From Persicaria tinctoria (lineage: Eukaryota > Streptophyta > Magnoliopsida > Caryophyllales > Polygonaceae): DNA of 64,000 bases. The notes below the pieces were generated by a model. It was given only the letters and a program-made list of their open reading frames with translations. It was not told where the DNA came from and made no database searches. The stretch is from NCBI GenBank assembly GCA_037127255.1, contig JBANSL010000002.1:7298001-7362000 (forward strand), in the 5' to 3' direction. The translations under genes were made by a program, and so were the position numbers. Position 1 is the first letter of the stretch; every line of letters begins with the position of its first letter. Positions 24,120 through 34,990 of this stretch are shown here, in pieces.

Positions 24120-24508
24120 TGTTTCTTTTCAGTCAGGTTTAAGTGTCAATCCAGAGCGGATCCTTGCAAGTTGCAACTTTGAAAGCCAAACCCCTTTGGG
24201 TGTTTGCCGGTGACTACTAGCCAGCGTTGACCGATGACCATTCACCGGAGAACTACATTCCTGATCATCCGAAAACCTGTTCATCGAATCCGATCACAAG
24301 CTCCACTCAACCTGGCTTTATCGCGCTTCTCTTTGACAGTTCAATTGCCAGCTGTCCTCCATCGGAGTGCAAATTTGGGCGTTACCGGCCCTCTTTCCTC
24401 CACCATCAGTCAATCCATCTACCGGTGTCCTGTTTATTGCAATCGTTGGAGGTTAGTTTTCTCTCTGCTCTTCAAATTTTCGGTTCTTTGAATTCAGTTG
24501 GTGCTGTC
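24120..24508 (+). promoter_or_regulatory. Orphan duplicate of the golgin-gene leader (first exon and start of intron 1)
   Basis: The stretch matches 46605-46976, the non-coding first exon and first intron bases of the golgin candidate 6 gene. Shared segments include CCCCTTTGGGTGTTTGCCGG, CGCGTTACCGG-type DNA and CAATCGTTGGAG followed by the same GTTAGT donor (24452). Similarity ends at TTGGTGCTGTC (24508), where TRIP4-like sequence starts. It might still start transcripts, but no golgin coding exon follows. Confidence 0.65.
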
Positions 24509-25622
24509 ATTCTTGTTCGCACACTATCTTTCCACAAGACAAGCAACTGCTCACTAGACGTCTATGTCGACGCGCTTGGCACGAGCATGGTTTCTCTTGC
24601 TGAAACACAATCGACCCCTTGGCAGCTTCTGCGAGGGAAACAACTTTCCCTTTCCCTGTCTTTTTCTTTTTAGAGCCACCCTGATTCCTGGTCTGAGCGT
24701 TTCAAGTATTCCTCAATCACACCCCCAAGCAGTTTCCTCTCCTATAATATTCTGTTGATTGTTAGACAGGCAAATAAAACTAGAAACTTTATACTCACAG
24801 CATTATGTCAAGATAATGCATATATAGAATAATTCATAAAAACACTTAATGAATTTGGCTTAGCCATTAGAACTGCATGCATCATATGTTCATGACAGTC
24901 CAGCAGAAAGTAGAATGTCTGTTAATTTTGTAAATTAATCATTTCTCTTTCTATGAAAATTTAATCCTGTTGGGTGTTCAAAAGTCATCAACTACATAAC
25001 ATGTGTTCTGTCGAAACCACCAGCTCCATGACAAAAAGATGTTCTGTGTGAAAAATTTCCCCCAAATCTAACTTCAAAACTATTACATACTTTAATCCTT
25101 TTTATTTCCTACAAAGCTACAATTATCATCATTCTATTCTCATCAAGCTTTAAAATTAACTCCCTGCCTCCCCTGCCTCTGTCTAAGCTTTCAAATTTTA
25201 TTCTCAGAAGATCAACTAGAATTGTCCTCCACCAAACGAATATTGGAACCCCAATTAGTACCAAACACCGTTGCAATTCCTCGGTACCCCCAACAATATA
25301 TGAACGTTAGGACAACTTGAAAAGAATCAAGGAAATCCGAAAGCGAACATCAAATTATGATTTCAAAAAACCAATTTTTGACGATGCGAACCCTAAATTC
25401 AATGGAGTAAAAGATTGAATAGAAAAACAATCAGACGATTACAATCAGAGAGAGGGGGGGAGAGAGTACATCAAGGTATTCCTTGGCGTCTTCGGGGGGA
25501 GCGCACTGACAATAGGATACGAGGCCGGAGATCATATCGGCGTCCAAAGCTAAACCAGTCTCCATTCGTCTGCAGAGATCGTTCAACGCCCTCTCCAGCC
25601 ATTCGCCCGTCGATTGAGCCAT
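24509..25622 (-). pseudogene. TRIP4: Truncated TRIP4/ASC-1 (activating signal cointegrator 1) pseudogene
   Basis: Exon 1 (25622 down to 25470) starts MAQSTGEWLERALNDLCRRM and runs to APPEDAKEYLD before a GTAC donor, matching the conserved N-terminus of plant ASC-1. After a CAG acceptor, exon 2 starts at 24751 with NIIG. It shifts frame to GVIEEYLKR, shifts again with an apparent internal deletion, then continues as KKTGKGKVVSLAEAAKGS and a zinc-finger segment with CSCQARRH and CLSCGKIVCEQE. There it stops dead at the breakpoint with the duplicated golgin leader. The rest of the zinc finger and the ASCH domain are missing. Intact ASC-1 is a transcription coactivator in the ASC-1/ASCC complex; this copy cannot make it. 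Confidence 0.8.
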
Positions 25623-25913
25623 CTCGGTTTCTCTTTCCACCAAAAAATGAAGAACACATACAAACAAAACAGAAAAGATACAAATACAAACGGTTGGAAT
25701 CATACAGAGAATGCTTAAATCATTGCTAATTGGTTTTTGAGATTAACCTATATGTTGAACAGGTCTCCAGTATGTAAACCCGCACAAACGATCCTCCAGG
25801 CTGTCTTGATTTCATCGGACCCAACCGATTTTAACACAAACCAGCGGAAGCATACCCTACTACCCTACGAAATATGAAACTAGACAAAACTAAAACTACT
25901 ACCAGTAGTCTAC

Positions 25914-26730
25914 CGGATGGCCACGGGTTACGGGTCGACCCGTGACCCGACAGGTCGTACAGGTCATTGACCCGGCGGGTCCGGGTCAACGGGTCCACGG
26001 GTGAGGGCGGGTTGCGGGTTAGGGTTCGGGTCAGAGGTTTTGAACCCGATGACCCGGCGGGTCGACCCGCCGTCCCATTTTTTTTTTGAAAAAAATATTT
26101 TTTTATGTTTATAATAATTATTATGTATATATGTATATTATTCTTAGAATAATTCATAATATATAAACATAAACTAGTTTGCAATGTGCAATGTGGGTCA
26201 AAAACACTATCACCCTTCCCTTTTTATAGATTTGGAAGACATCCCCTATTCTCACAACTTTCAATGTGGGACTCTTGTCCCACATTGAAAGTTGTGAGTT
26301 AGAATGAGAATGGATGGATGTATATATATATATGTGTGTGTACTCCATCCTCCCTTAACCCTTACTCTTCACTTTAAGCTTTATTTCTTATATTGAAATC
26401 AAGTAAAGTTTGAGAAGTTTTATATATCCCTACATTTATATTGTAGTGGATGAATGAAGTTTTATAAAAATATAAAATTTCTCATGTTTTTTTCCACTTC
26501 ATATTAAAATAAAATGGTTATAAAAAGTGATATGTAGAAAAAGTCTTTACCTATCATTTTTTTTAAAAAAAAAATTAGTCAAAAAAATTTTAATTTGGGA
26601 ATCCGACGGGTCGACCCGAACCCGCCAACCCGTGGAATTCCCGGGTTAGGGTTCGGGTCGCCCTTCCCCGACCCTTGACCCGACGGGTCGAACCCGTCGA
26701 CCCGCCGGGTCCGACCCGTGGCCACGCCTG
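25914..26730. mobile_element. hAT-like MITE with GGGTCGACCCG subterminal repeats
   Basis: Both ends carry TGGCCACGGGT in inverted orientation (25919-25929 and the complement near 26714-26724). Dense subterminal repeats of GGGTCGACCCG, CCGGCGGGTC and GGGTTAGGGTTCGGGTC sit inside each end. The middle is AT-rich. No clear 8-bp target duplication was found, so the class is inferred from the subterminal style. Confidence 0.55.
26251..26298. repeat. Perfect 21-bp inverted repeat with 6-nt loop
   Basis: CTCACAACTTTCAATGTGGG (26251-26270) plus A is exactly reverse-complemented at 26278-26298, with loop CTCTTG. It lies inside the hAT-like element. Confidence 0.9.
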
Positions 26731-27696
26731 AGTACCACATTGGAGACATAGGGTACACATGGGGCGGAGTCGCAGGATTAAAAAAGTGACTAAAATTTAA
26801 AAACAGTTGAAATTTAAAAATTATGTAAAATAGAGGATGACATGGGATGTAAAAGAGTTTATTTATTAAAAAAAATAGAGTTTATTTAATTATTATTAGG
26901 GGTATTATAATAATTTTAAACAAAATAAACTAAAAACACTAAAAAAAACCCAAAAATACTGCTTGGTTTAGCTTTTTTTTAACACTGTTTTTAAACTACA
27001 AACGACTTTTTTAAGCATCCATACACAGGGTTCATATGGGATGGTGTTAATAAAGTGACTAAAATTATAAACAGGGTAAAATTTATAAACTGTTGGTAAA
27101 AGTAGTTAAAAATTTAAACAACAAAATAATCTCCGTATGGAAAGAAAAACAGTTTATTTGTAAAAATTGGAGTTTATCTGGTTGTTATTAGGAGTATTGT
27201 GGTACTTTCAAGCCTAATAAGATAAAGGGAGGAATAAATACCCAAATAAACACCTAAAAAAGCACCAATTTGTAGCTTTTTTTAACCCCTTTTTTTAAGG
27301 GTTTTTACTTGTTTTTAGCCTCTGTACACCCATTTAAACTACTTATAAAATAAACACATATTTGTACTTAATTTTTACCTGTTTTTTTACACACCCATAG
27401 TTTTTTTTAAACACCCACATTTTAACACTTTTTTTATGTGTTTTTTTAGTCATACATACCCATAGACTGCGGAAAAAGCCAAATACCGTCCTGAAACAAC
27501 GCTGACACAATGGTGGATCTAGAAAAAAAAAATAGGGGTCGGGCTAGATATTGTGTTGGATAAAAAAAATTGACATGTATATATGAAAATTATTTTTTTT
27601 TAAAAAAAATATGATAGGAAAACCGTAAATTTGTAATTTAAATATTCATTATTATTAGAATTTTTTTTAAAAAAATGTCAACAAAAATGAGATTTG

Positions 27697-27698
<2 letters not shown>
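26731..27698. other. AT-rich DNA with a diverged internal duplication
   Basis: Segments near 26780 and 27055 share AAAGTGACTAAAATT, AAACAG and GGAGTTTAT-type blocks about 270 bp apart, as in an eroded repeat. Near 27510 AATGGTGGATCTAGAAAAAA resembles the left end of the hAT-type element at 2590. No coding sequence. Confidence 0.4.

Positions 27699-27750
<52 letters not shown>
27699..27750. repeat. (AT)26 microsatellite
   Basis: Uninterrupted AT run immediately before the left end of the inverted-repeat element at 27751. Confidence 0.95.
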
Positions 27751-27753
<3 letters not shown>

Positions 27754-29069
27754 TAGAAGTTCCAATGAAACGATTTATAGGGTGTAACGTGTAACATAAG
27801 TATGTACGTTGGATTAAGGTGGAATGAATGGTTGAGATTTAATTAGTATTAAGTGATTGATTGAATTGAAAAGGCAACTTATTGTCATTACCATCTACAC
27901 GTGCAGTTTAGAGAAAATCATGGAATTATGATAATTTCATTATATTAATTAAGTGTACATGATTGGTAGGCAAATTACAATATAATTAATTAAGCTTGAA
28001 AAAAAACATCCTGGACTCCATTAGCGAAATGTAAATACCCCATTTAAAATATATATGAATATAACTAATCACAATAACGAATATCTCTATATCAAATGTC
28101 GAATATTGTCTCTAAATAAACCAATGACATTAATTACCTATCTCGTTTTATTATATGAATATGACCTATCAAAATAAAGAATATCACCATTTCTAATGAT
28201 GAATATCATATTTCACAATAATGAATATCAACACTATAATAGTGAATATCACTTTCTAAAAATAACAAATAAAATAGACTTAAGTTATTCATACGAAGTA
28301 TTTTATATCCGAATATATGTGGATATTTATAAACTTTATAATGTCCCATTAAAATCAAATTCGACAATTAATCTCATGATATTTCATCCAAAAATTTCTT
28401 CTATATATATTTTGTACTGGTTTATTAAAATATTTAATTTTATATTGTTTCCTTAATTCTACATTTTATATTTTATTAAAGTATTTTATTGGCTGAATAT
28501 ATCCAATGTTTTGCATATTCTTATTAAATTAATCAAATATTCATATGTAATTAACTAAATATTCATATTTAATTTACTAAATATTCATATTTACTTTACT
28601 AAATATTTCAATTTGCATAAATTATCTACGGAAAAAAAAATGATGCGTCAATAAGCTTAGGTAAGTTGGCTATAATATTTAACGTGTTAAAAAATTATAA
28701 TTGATTAAATAAATACATAAATGATTGACTAACTAATAAAAAAAATTCATGTGTGATGCAAAATGAAATTATTATATCTAATTTTTCTTGGTTGGAGAAG
28801 AAAAATATCATCCACTGATATTTAAATATAATATTCATTTAATTCAAAGTAAATATTCATTTTATTATACTGGTGTATTCAGTAATACGAATTGATTTGA
28901 TACTTTATCCTTTTTTTTTTACCACGTCTCGTTTAAAATAGCGTCTTGTATATATACAAGTATACAACTGATATTTTGTCCGAATTGTTTTTTCAATATT
29001 TTGTAATGATTTAATTAGAATATTCTATATTACTCCTTGTGTGAATTGTTACCATATACGGATGTTGAT

Positions 29070-30348
29070 AATGGTCTCAAGTAAAGGGGGGATTCTAGAG
29101 AGAAGGGCTCTGCCCTCTCTCTAGAATTTTGAGAAATCCCCAAATTGTGTAAACTCAAACTATGAAATTTCCAATTGAAGAACCCAACCGAGAATCATAT
29201 CCTCTTCAATCCACCTCTCTTGTGCTTCAATCGACCTTCCGTTTGGTTGATTTTGAGTTCCCGTTCCTCGTTCTCTCCGATTCGATTGTTGTTTTGGGGT
29301 TCGGGGTGTGATTCGGTTGTCGATTTGAGGCCCGGGTGTTCGTCACCGCCTCGGATGGGCCGTTTCTGGGCTCGCCGGCGTTGTGGTTTCATCCTTCCTC
29401 AGTCGATCTCATCCCCCTCTGTCGATCTGGTCTCGCCGCTAGCGTTGTGCGTTGGTGTCGTCCTCCTCCCTGCGTCGCCTCGTCTAGTCTCTCGGTCTGC
29501 TGCCGGCATGTCTACCTCCTGTCGTCGGAGGTTGCCGTCGTGCTCGTGGTAGTGCCGCCTGGGTAGTCTGTCTCCGGGATGATGGTGGTGTCCGGGCTTC
29601 CATGGCCCGGCGTAACCCGTTGTTCAAGCGTCTACAATTGTCCTTGGGGCCCAAGTTTGGGTTCCTTCGGGCCCAAGTTTGGGTGCCTTCGGGCCCAAGT
29701 TTGGGTGCCTTCGGGCCCAAGTTTGGGTGCCTTCGGGCCCAAGTTTGGGTTCCTTCGGGCCCAAGTTTGGGTTCCTTCGGGCCCAAGGTTGGGAGTTTGG
29801 AAGAAAAAATAAAATAAAATAAAATTGTGCACCCACCCGAAAGGGCTTGAGAAAACCCCGCAAGGGCATGTCGACATTTTGTAGGTGAAAGATTGTTGGC
29901 GTCTTGTTTCGAGCAGTTTGCGGCTCTGCTTCCGATGTTTCTAGGAGATCTTCTGCTTGGTTGGGGGAGACGTTGAGTCTGTAGTCGGGTCTGGCTGGGG
30001 TCGTGGTCGTGCGCTCAGGGCGACTCCGTATCCGGGATAGAGTTTCCTTGGAGTTCGTCTGCACTACCCACAGGAGTTAGAGTCCTGCTGTACTACTGGC
30101 CCGCGGTGCTACTGTTTGGTGGTGCTTGGCTGCGTTCTTCGGTGGCTTCCTCAGTTGTTCGGGTGTTTGGTTTTCCTGGAACGTTTGTTGTAGTGTTTAT
30201 TTCTGTTTGACTCATTACGCTTGTTATTTGTATTTCTGTTTTTAGGTTGTTCTGTTAGACGGTTCGCCGTCTGCCGACTTCGGTCGGCCTCTCGATGAGT
30301 CAGGCCTGTCTGACCATCGAATTTTTACCTAATCAAAAAAAAAAAAAA
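29070..30348 (+). mobile_element. ORF-less poly(A) retroposon, copy 3 (1279 bp, best preserved)
   Basis: It is flanked by the 16-bp target duplication ATATACGGATGTTGAT (29054-29069 and 30349-30364) and ends in an A tract (30335-30349). Near its 5' end lies a hairpin of ATTCTAGAGAGAAGGG and its complement. Before the tail are three stem-loops: GACGG/CCGTC, GCCGAC/GTCGGC, and TCGATG(A)GTCAG/CTGACCATCGA. These are followed by AATTTTTACCTAATC. Target-site length and poly(A) indicate LINE-type mobilisation in trans. The short frames inside show no reverse transcriptase or nucleic-acid-binding motif. Confidence 0.88.
29640..29790. repeat. 22-bp tandem repeat (about 7 units) inside retroposon copy 3
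   Basis: The unit GGGCCCAAGTTTGGGTKCCT plus TC is repeated about seven times with T/G variation at one site. Copies 1 and 4 of the retroposon have only one or two GGGCCCAAGG units at the matching place, so the array expanded in this copy. Confidence 0.9.
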
Positions 30349-30570
30349 ATATACGGATGTTGATGCTAACCATAATTTCAGTCTTCTCATTTACTATAGT
30401 TATTAAGCGCTTTTGAATTTTCTAATCAAATACAACTCTTCCACCGTTAAGTATTATGTGGATATTTCAAATGAATATCATCCCTTGATTAGTTTTTGAT
30501 CTAACGCCTATAATTACGTTACATGTTTCACCCTATAAATTGTTTCACTAGAACTTCACCCTATATATAT

Positions 30571-31997
30571 AGGGGTGGCTGTACAGCCTTTATGGTGGGA
30601 ACCTAGGAACAGATCTACACCATAAAATCCAACTAAACCAACGGTTAAGATTGATTGTGATTTTCTTTTGAAAAAAATAAAAATAAAATCGGTGGACCCA
30701 AAAAGTAATCCCACGCGCATTAATTGTACCGGGTAAATTTGAATCAGCCCCTCTTCACTCTTGTAAATTGGACGAAGGATACGGGATGATAACCACTCCT
30801 CACTCACTGTACACTTGTACAGGTATGAAACTTTTTCTTTTACTTTTGTTTTTCTTTCCTTTATTTTATTTGTTACCAATATAATTGTGTAATTTACCAT
30901 TATATTATTCGGTTAATTAGATTATTCAATTTAATGTGGTATATTATTCAATTAAATTTTATATATTATTCGGTTAAATTGTAAATATTATTCGTATGTA
31001 AGATGACGATTGTTTACACATTTATTAGTTTTGGAGAGGTTAAAATAATAATCAATCCAATTGTACATTTATTATTGTGAAATTAAGTTATTTGTTTAAA
31101 ATAGAAAGATGATTCGTATTTAAAGAGAAGATTATTCATTTAAATTTGATAGATTATTCGGTTGAAGTAGAGAGATTATTCGTCTGTAAGAAGATGATTG
31201 TTTATGAGTTAATTAGTTAATTATGAATATGTTAAAAGACGATCGTTTATGAGATTCTTCGTAAGCAATAAGACGATTTATTATTCGTAGAGAGATTATG
31301 AGTTAATTATGTACGTATACAGTAACCCAATTTTATCTTATACATAATTTTATCGAAATTACATTATTCGATTAATTTAGAAAAATTACTCGTACTTAAT
31401 AAAACAATTATTCGGCTAAATTTGAGAGATTATTCAGTTAAATTTGAGAGATTATTCATATGTAAAAGGACGATTGTTTACATATTTATTGATTTTGAAA
31501 TATTAAAAATAATCAATAAACGTGTACATTATTCAGTAAAATCAGAATATTCATAGGAACGAGAAATGATATTATATATTCATACGTACATACAAAAGTG
31601 ATATAATTATTGAATATCCCACAACCGATTGTGATTTAAACGTAAAATAATCGGTAAAAAAAAGGAAGAAATCACGTTAAAAAATTTCATATAATAAGAC
31701 CCACGTAATTGTTTTAATTGAAAAGCTTTGCCATCAAAAGAAGTTCTACAGAACCAACCAAAAAAAAAACTGAACTACTAGTCTACTACCGTTAAAACTC
31801 AAAAGGGAGAGGGATTTGATCAGTGTGTAGCACACGGCATATTAACGAGAGTGATGGAATTAAACAGTGAGCCCTTGCTTTTAGATTTAAAAAAATATAT
31901 AATTAAAGTTAAATCTTCACCATCCATTTCACTCAAATCAATGGCTCAGATCTGTTCCTACGTTCTCATCCTAAGAGGTGTTCTCATCCGATCCATC

Positions 31998-32001
<4 letters not shown>
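30571..32001. mobile_element. Second TIR element abutting TA runs (class uncertain)
   Basis: The left end contains GGGAACCTAGGAACAGATCT. The complement of the right end contains GAGAACGTAGGAACAGATCT, at a similar distance from a flanking TA run. The interior is AT-rich with many diverged copies of a GATTATTCG/ATTCGGTTAAATT motif (about 30900-31560) and no coding sequence. Confidence 0.45.

Positions 32002-32029
<28 letters not shown>
32001..32029. repeat. (TA)n microsatellite
   Basis: A 29-bp TA run bordering the TIR element that ends near 32001. Confidence 0.9.
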
Positions 32030-32035
<6 letters not shown>

Positions 32036-32353
32036 TAATGTTTTTGTTTAAATATATTGAAGAAAACCTTAATTTTGTTATTGTAAAAAAATGGGGTTAA
32101 AGGGATTTAAACTCATGAATAAAAATTCAATCCGTCTCGCAAAAAATACGCGAAATGGGATGCGAGACGGAGAGTTCTCATCCCGTCCCACATATATATA
32201 ATTAAAATTAATAAAATATCTACAAATATATTTATATTATATATTAACATTTATTTAAACCCAATATTAAAATAAAAAATATATATATAAACATCAAAGA
32301 ATGCAGTGGCTTAGTGTGCCACTTCGTTCCCAATTTTGATGGCATTGCTCTCC

Positions 32354-32435
32354 TTGAATAGGTAAATAAAGAGCAGCCATTTCGGGGTTCGAACCGAGAC
32401 CTATGGGTTCTACCCACAAGTCCTTTCCGGTGAAC
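32354..32435 (-). mobile_element. tRNA-like SINE, copy 2 (82 bp)
   Basis: A perfect 11-bp target duplication CATTGCTCTCC (32343-32353 and 32436-32446) brackets the body. In sense (minus) it reads GTTCACCGGAAAGGACTTGT, a B box GGTTCGAACCCCG, and the tail CTCTTTATTTACCTATTCAA. That is little more than a tRNA-like head with a short 3' tail, unusually short for a SINE. Confidence 0.75.
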
Positions 32436-32446
32436 CATTGCTCTCC

Positions 32447-33673
32447 ATCCAGCCATATAATACTTACTTACTAATAACTTTTTCAATTTACTCGCTTTGT
32501 CAAACATGAATCTACTCCCTTGATGAATCTGATTCTTATACTGATCAAATCCATTCTTATTAGTATATTGTTCATGATTGCAGATGGTGGCATACACGTG
32601 CATAATCCAAAATCCATACTATTTTGGTAGTTAATTAGATAGGTTAATTTAGATCTTTGTTACGAGGGATAAGTCTCATTTATTAATTTTGATCCCGTCT
32701 CGCCCCATAAATGGTGAGATCCAATGGGATAAAAAAAAAAAACAAATTCAATCCACCCCACCCATCCCATGCCCATGCCCATCCCCATCTGAACTACCTG
32801 GATGTGTACATAATTAATTGGAGAAGACTCCCCAGTTCCCACTGCCTTTTTTTTCCAAGTCAAGAGAAATTTTGTCTTATTTGTTTGGGATTGGACCCAA
32901 CACATAATATTGTGTGGTAGAAGATGAAGCCGAACTCGAGTCAAGCAAGTCAACCCCATTTTGGTGGAGAAAATCTAATATTGTGTGGTAGAAGATGAAA
33001 GCGAAGCTGCGAAGCATATCTAGCATGAGTCCAAATCGTCTTTCTCCAATCTTGTCTCCTTCTTCCATCCCTCCTTACAAACCTTTTTATTTTCTTTTAC
33101 TATTTAATTATAATTATAATTTATTTTTATTTTTAAATAGAATTGTGTGAGGAAGGACGGGGAAGGAGGGCAAAGGATATGACTCCATTTAGCATTGTGT
33201 GGTAGAAGATGAAACCGAAATTTCATAGGTTCTAGATATATTATGCATTATTCGATGAGTGTTTTTTGAAGAAAATTATACATTATTCGATGAATAAAAA
33301 ATCATTATTCGTAGATATATAGAAATCCATTTTTTACAAAGAAGGTATCAATTATTCGTTATTATTTGACAAATTATCGTATGAATTTGTCTTGATCATT
33401 GTCTTGTCAATTATTTTTAAAAAGGTAAGTATTTTTAGTAAAATGGCATGTTTTAATCAACGAATGGAGTAATTGTAATGTAAAAAATGGCAAAATGAAA
33501 AAAAAAAAAAAAAAAAAAAAAGGGCCACCTGCCTGCCGTGTACAATAAATATATAAGACTTTCAACTTTGGTACCTCACGGCCATAGCTGTAGAAATGAA
33601 GAATGTGAGTCCCACTCTTTATTTAAAATAAAAAATTAAAAAAATGCTACTTAATCTACTTTTTGATTTCATA
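32447..33673. other. Gene-free DNA with small repeats
   Basis: TTGTGTGGTAGAAGATGAA occurs three times (about 32910, 32981, 33196) in a partly duplicated block. A-rich tracts include a run near 33498-33522. Frames are short and show no recognisable family. ATTATTCGATGA motifs near 33240-33310 resemble those in the element at 30571. Confidence 0.45.
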
Positions 33674-34165
33674 TTTTTTTTGAATAGGTAATAGTTCGGA
33701 TGGAAAGATCCTACCTGAGAGCATCATTGCAGACGAGGTCTTAAAAACCTGTATCATATTAAATGTCGATATATGCCCCTGGTAGAGCGGCAAAGGTGTT
33801 CAACCTTATCGGTCACTCTGTTGCCAATGCGGGGCACGTGAGAGAAACCGAGTTCTCTCACACTCGACAACGTGTTTTTATATCGGACATAATCAATTCA
33901 ATTTCCCATGGACAGGAAGAGCTTGATTTTAAGTGATTTATGATTATATGGGAGTCATCTTCAATTTGTAACTTGTTTATACCCAGTGAAGGGATTTGGA
34001 GTAAACCATGTCTTAGTGCCAATGTCTATGCTTTAAGCGGAGTCTGGTTGCCAATTTTGTCATAGCCAATGTGTATCATTCTCCCTTCCCAATCACGAAT
34101 GATGTAGTCGATCAATAGAGCTATCTTTGTGGTTAAGTGTGGATCCGTCGAAGTTTACTTTTTGA
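33674..34165 (-). mobile_element. 5'-truncated LINE fragment: RNase H-like domain, 3' end and poly(A)
   Basis: Read on the minus strand, one frame gives KVNFDGSTLN, then in frame-shifted pieces RDWEGRMIHIGYDK, AEALALRHGL, IEDDSHIIINHL and FSHVPRIGNRVTD. These match the RNase H-like C-terminal domain of plant L1-type LINEs, with catalytic Asp/Glu/Asp positions recognisable. Several stops and shifts make it non-functional. It ends ATTACCTATTCA plus a short A tract (plus-strand T run at 33674-33681). Confidence 0.7.
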
Positions 34166-34204
34166 TTTCATTTGATTTTGGTTCAGACTTCTTATGTGTT
34201 CACA

Positions 34205-34990
34205 TTTTTTTTTATTAGGAAAAAAATTCGAGGTCAGACAAATCTGAACCTCGTAGGCCGATAAGTCGGCAGACGAGAATCGTCTAAACAAACATAAAAA
34301 TACAAAGATGGTGATTGGTACAGAATACAGGCCATAACTCTACAAAAACGAAACAAAACCCAACTAAATCGAACAAGACGAGGACGTAGATGAAAGACGA
34401 AGCCAAACACTACGCGGAAGCAGCACCGCAGGTCAGCGGCACATCAGGAGTCACATGTGGGCAGTGAAGACGAACCTCCAAGGAACCATTCTTCCGGAGA
34501 AATGAGACGTCTTGATACACACTACCTCGACCCCAGCCTATCCCGAATGCCAGAACCCCATCAAACGGAGAAGAAAGCCCCGTTCTGCCAAACGAAGAGC
34601 CACACAAAGCCTGAACCGAACGCACCAGAAACCCAAACGGGAGCTACGCAAACCACACTGGGATTTATTAATAATAATTATTTATTATAAATTACTACTT
34701 TTAAATTAAATTAATTTATTCCATGCTCCTACGGGTCGAAAAGATTTATATATATATTTTTTTAATTTGAACCAGGCTGCTTTGGGTCCAAGGATATGCC
34801 TTGGGCCCAAAGACACGGGCCAAGTCAGTTCCAAAACAGGCGACCCGGGCTCAAGAGCAATACTGCAGGCGAGGCCAACAGGAGACATAATGTCGACCGG
34901 GCGAGCGCGGAGGAATCGACCTCCATGCGGGTTCAATCCAATTCCTCCCAACGTCTAGGAGCCTCTTTCTACATGTTATTCCAACTTGTT
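34205..34990 (-). mobile_element. ORF-less poly(A) retroposon, copy 4
   Basis: The poly(T) at 34205-34213 is the 3' tail on the minus strand. The stem-loops GCCGATAAGTCGGC and TCGAGGTCAGA...TCTGAACCTCG follow, then GCACATCAGGAGTC and GTGGGCAGTGAAGACGAACC as in copy 2. The GGGCCCAAAGACACGGGCC region at about 34770-34830 matches copy 1. The 5' end is not resolved; no target duplication was identified. Confidence 0.65.

Larger units (their letters stand above)
27751..30563. mobile_element. TIR element embedded between TA runs (class uncertain), with a nested retroposon
   Basis: The left end AGGTAGAAGTTCCAATGAAA... and the complement of the right end AGGGTGAAGTTCTAGTGAAA... match over about 48 bp at roughly 80 percent, including ATTTATAGGGTG. 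Both ends abut TA microsatellites. The interior is AT-rich with no transposase, and retroposon copy 3 is inserted at 29070-30348. The style recalls MULE-like or TA-microsatellite-targeted MITEs. Confidence 0.55.

Noticed and set aside
29484..30064. Minus- and plus-strand frames with GPKAPKLG-type repeats
   Set aside because: They arise because a 22-bp tandem repeat is open in all frames over 66 bp; no start context, domain or conservation.
32354..32435. tRNA gene
   Set aside because: B-box-like motif is present, but no cloverleaf could be formed; target duplications and multiple copies show it is a SINE.
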